7,590 bases of DNA from Cytophagaceae bacterium (GTDB taxonomy: Bacteria > Bacteroidota > Bacteroidia > Cytophagales > Spirosomataceae). Positions 5,728-7,590 of the stretch are shown here, piece by piece (position 1 is the first letter of the stretch; each line of letters opens with the position of its first letter). A program made the translations under genes and the position numbers. The stretch lies in the NCBI GenBank assembly GCA_947461155.1, contig CANHKE010000054.1, forward strand, positions 1 to 7,590, read 5' to 3'. The notes beneath the pieces were generated by a model. The model saw nothing but the letters and a program-made list of their open reading frames with translations, ran no database searches and had not been told where the DNA came from.

Positions 5728-7590
5728 GTGAAAATTCGGTTCCTTGTTTTTCTTTTTGGACTCATTGCCTTTCAAAGTCTAGGTCAGTTTCCTGCGACAA
5801 ATCCCATGGGCAATGGGACGGTCAATGCAAACGGGGGATTCCCGGCGGCTAATTCGAACACGACCCAAACGCAAGGTCCCCCAAAAACAGGGCGTGCAGC
5901 TTTGGATGATTCCACCAAACAAGTTTATGGACCTCAGTCGACTCATTATTTTTTAGAGCAAGACATGTTGGATAGTCGGGTCGTGCAGCGACGAATCGAC
6001 ACGACCTTACATCTATTTCAGCGCTATTTATTTCAGGAACGAAGTAGATTTTTGCGCACGAATCTGGGTTCAGATGGTACCGCTTCACGCGCATTGTTTA
6101 TGCCAATTACGCCTAGTTTGGGTACTCAGTTGGGTTATGATGTCTATTCAAGCTATGCGTTTTCGGCGGATAAAATCCGCTATTACAATACGAAATCACC
6201 TTTTTCCGATGTGGAATTTAATGATGGAGCTGGTGGTCAAACGCGCTTAAACTTTTCCTTTGCTCGGAATGTGGATTCGCTTTGGAATGTGGGGGTGGAG
6301 TTGCAGCGCTTAGTTGCCGATAAGGTTTTGTCGGACGATGCTTTTAAAGCGCGAAACATCAATTTAACTGGGCAATGGGGTTTGGTACTGCACACGAATT
6401 ATCGTTCCCGTTCGGATCGCTATCGCATTTTAGCTCATATTAATTATTACGATCATGGAACGAATGATCAAGGTGGTATCCTCTTGGTGAATGACCTGAC
6501 GCCGCTCACGGCGTTAAAATACACTGATAATACGGCTTTGCTAACTTCTGCTAAAACGCAGACCAACGATAAGTTCTTTAAATACCATGTATATCAGGAG
6601 TTTATTGGCTTTAAAGGCTTGCAGTTGTTTCAGCGATTGGATGCGGAAAGCCGACAAGTTAAATTTAGGGATTTAGATTTTTCAACTAATTTATCAAAGG
6701 GTTTTTACCCAAGAACCTACATTAATTACATACAAGCTCCGGATTCGGATTCGTTGTACAATGAAAATAATTGGCAGGCGTACAGTCACCAAACAGGTCT
6801 GAAAGGGGTATTTCGGCAGTTTACCTACCGTGCGCACCTTCGCCAGCGCTATTGGTCAGTGAAAAATCCGTTGACCGATGTGACAAAAAGTCGGCTTGAG
6901 AATTATGTGGGCCTTTGGTTACATCAAAACTTCACGGAAACCATTGATTTTACTGCGGAAGGCGAATATTTAATTGGTTCCGATTACTTGCTCAAGGCTA
7001 AATTTGAATCACCTTGGTTTTATGCGCAGGTGCAACGCACGTCTACAAGCCCGAGCGTCGCGCATAATTGGATGTACAATACTTCATACCGCTGGGATCA
7101 ATCGTTCAATCAAATTTCATTTGATCAGCTGGAAGCTGGTTTGACGATCGGTAATGCCAACATGTACTTGAAGCCTTCGGTGACTATTCAGCGAATCGGG
7201 AATTGGATCTATTTTGATAGTTTAGCTACGGTGAAACAAGAAAAACGTGGGGTAGGCGTGTTTCGTACACAAATCGAATGGGGCGGAACAAAGGGTAAAA
7301 TCGAATGGAATACGCAAGTAGTGGCCAATACGCTGACGGGCCCAGATGTGATTCGTATGCCGAATTTGGCGGCCAACGCAAATTTAGCCGTGAATCTTCA
7401 ATACAAGAAATTGCTTTTCGTGCAGGTGGGATTAGATGCGCATTATGTTTCGGCATATTTTGGCGATGCCTATCAACCAGCCATTCAGCAATTTCATTTG
7501 CAAGATCAGGTCAAATTACCTGCTTTTATTCAGCTGGATCCGTACCTAAGTTTACGCATTAATCGGGTACGTTTATTTTTTAAATATGCA
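5728..7590 (+). CDS. Putative porin of Bacteroidota type, 3'-truncated by window edge
   Basis: The frame beginning at GTG 5728 stays open for 621 codons to the window end, with no stop. It opens with a signal peptide: (M)KIR, then hydrophobic FLVFLFGLIAF, then QSLG, with probable cleavage near Gly19/Gln20. A Gly/Asn/Pro/Thr-rich low-complexity stretch follows (about 21-55). Then comes TKQVYGPQSTHYFLEQD, which I recognise from the Bacteroidota 'putative porin' family (Porin_10 in Pfam, from memory). The rest is many aromatic-alternating beta strands typical of an outer-membrane barrel, for example RYRILAHINYYDHG, YVGLWLHQNFTETIDF and YLSLRINRVRLFFKYA. It probably forms a channel or structural barrel in the outer membrane; the substrate is unknown. 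It starts 13 bases after lpxK, suggesting an operon. The first in-frame ATG (5806-5808) would remove the signal peptide, so GTG is preferred. Coding status is secure; family assignment is good; function is inferred. Confidence 0.88.
   Translation, partial: MKIRFLVFLFGLIAFQSLGQFPATNPMGNGTVNANGGFPAANSNTTQTQGPPKTGRAALDDSTKQVYGPQSTHYFLEQDMLDSRVVQRRIDTTLHLFQRYLFQERSRFLRTNLGSDGTASRALFMPITPSLGTQLGYDVYSSYAFSADKIRYYNTKSPFSDVEFNDGAGGQTRLNFSFARNVDSLWNVGVELQRLVADKVLSDDAFKARNINLTGQWGLVLHTNYRSRSDRYRILAHINYYDHGTNDQGGILLVNDLTPLTALKYTDNTALLTSAKTQTNDKFFKYHVYQEFIGFKGLQLFQRLDAESRQVKFRDLDFSTNLSKGFYPRTYINYIQAPDSDSLYNENNWQAYSHQTGLKGVFRQFTYRAHLRQRYWSVKNPLTDVTKSRLENYVGLWLHQNFTETIDFTAEGEYLIGSDYLLKAKFESPWFYAQVQRTSTSPSVAHNWMYNTSYRWDQSFNQISFDQLEAGLTIGNANMYLKPSVTIQRIGNWIYFDSLATVKQEKRGVGVFRTQIEWGGTKGKIEWNTQVVANTLTGPDVIRMPNLAANANLAVNLQYKKLLFVQVGLDAHYVSAYFGDAYQPAIQQFHLQDQVKLPAFIQLDPYLSLRINRVRLFFKYA

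Noticed and set aside
5849..6094. Minus-strand 81-codon frame
   Set aside because: It is antisense to the porin gene with no family-like sequence; a shadow of the + strand frame.
7226..7562. Overlapping short frames on both strands near the right end
   Set aside because: Both overlap the uninterrupted porin frame, which shows clear beta-barrel texture; shadows.
1..7590. Mobile element, CRISPR array, tRNA, phage or defence cassette
   Set aside because: No transposase or integrase, no regularly spaced repeats, no tRNA-like clover-leaf and no terminal inverted repeats were seen; base composition looks even by eye.

Overview
The window looks like ordinary chromosomal sequence from an aerobic Gram-negative member of the Bacteroidota, most likely Cytophagales-like. 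This rests on the style of the class A PBP, the MenC type, an LpxK gene (lipid A, hence an outer membrane), a Bacteroidota-type 'putative porin', starts without Shine-Dalgarno sequences, and a good match to the Bacteroidota -33/-7 promoter pattern (TTG...TAnnTTTG) in front of lpxK. Genus cannot be read from the sequence alone.

Layout. (1) 1-2244, + strand: most of a bifunctional penicillin-binding protein 1A, whose N-terminus lies before the window. One base after its stop comes (2) hemF, aerobic coproporphyrinogen III oxidase (2246-3127), and the two are almost certainly co-transcribed. (3) A 13-bp hairpin flanked by an A-run and a T-run (3128-3158) separates hemF from a convergent minus-strand pair. 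(4) That pair is menC (o-succinylbenzoate synthase, 3596-4642), followed by an unrecognised acidic 133-residue protein (3163-3564). (5) Divergent from menC, over a 64-bp gap carrying a recognisable promoter, is lpxK (4707-5714). (6) Thirteen bases after lpxK, an open frame runs to the window end (5728-7590+). It encodes an exported beta-rich protein that I recognise as a Bacteroidota putative porin. It is easy to miss because it starts with GTG and its stop lies beyond the window.

The genes share a broad theme of envelope construction (peptidoglycan polymerisation, lipid A phosphorylation, outer-membrane protein) and aerobic respiratory cofactors (haem, menaquinone). Otherwise they are housekeeping genes. 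I see no mobile elements, CRISPR array, tRNA or rRNA, integrase, toxin-antitoxin pair or defence genes. Codon use and base composition look even by eye. I found no convincing new biological system. The points most worth a second look are the uncharacterised acidic protein next to menC, the compact divergent menC/lpxK control region, the near-leaderless GTG start of the porin, and a terminator-like hairpin early in lpxK. No stretch over 300 bases lacks a gene.
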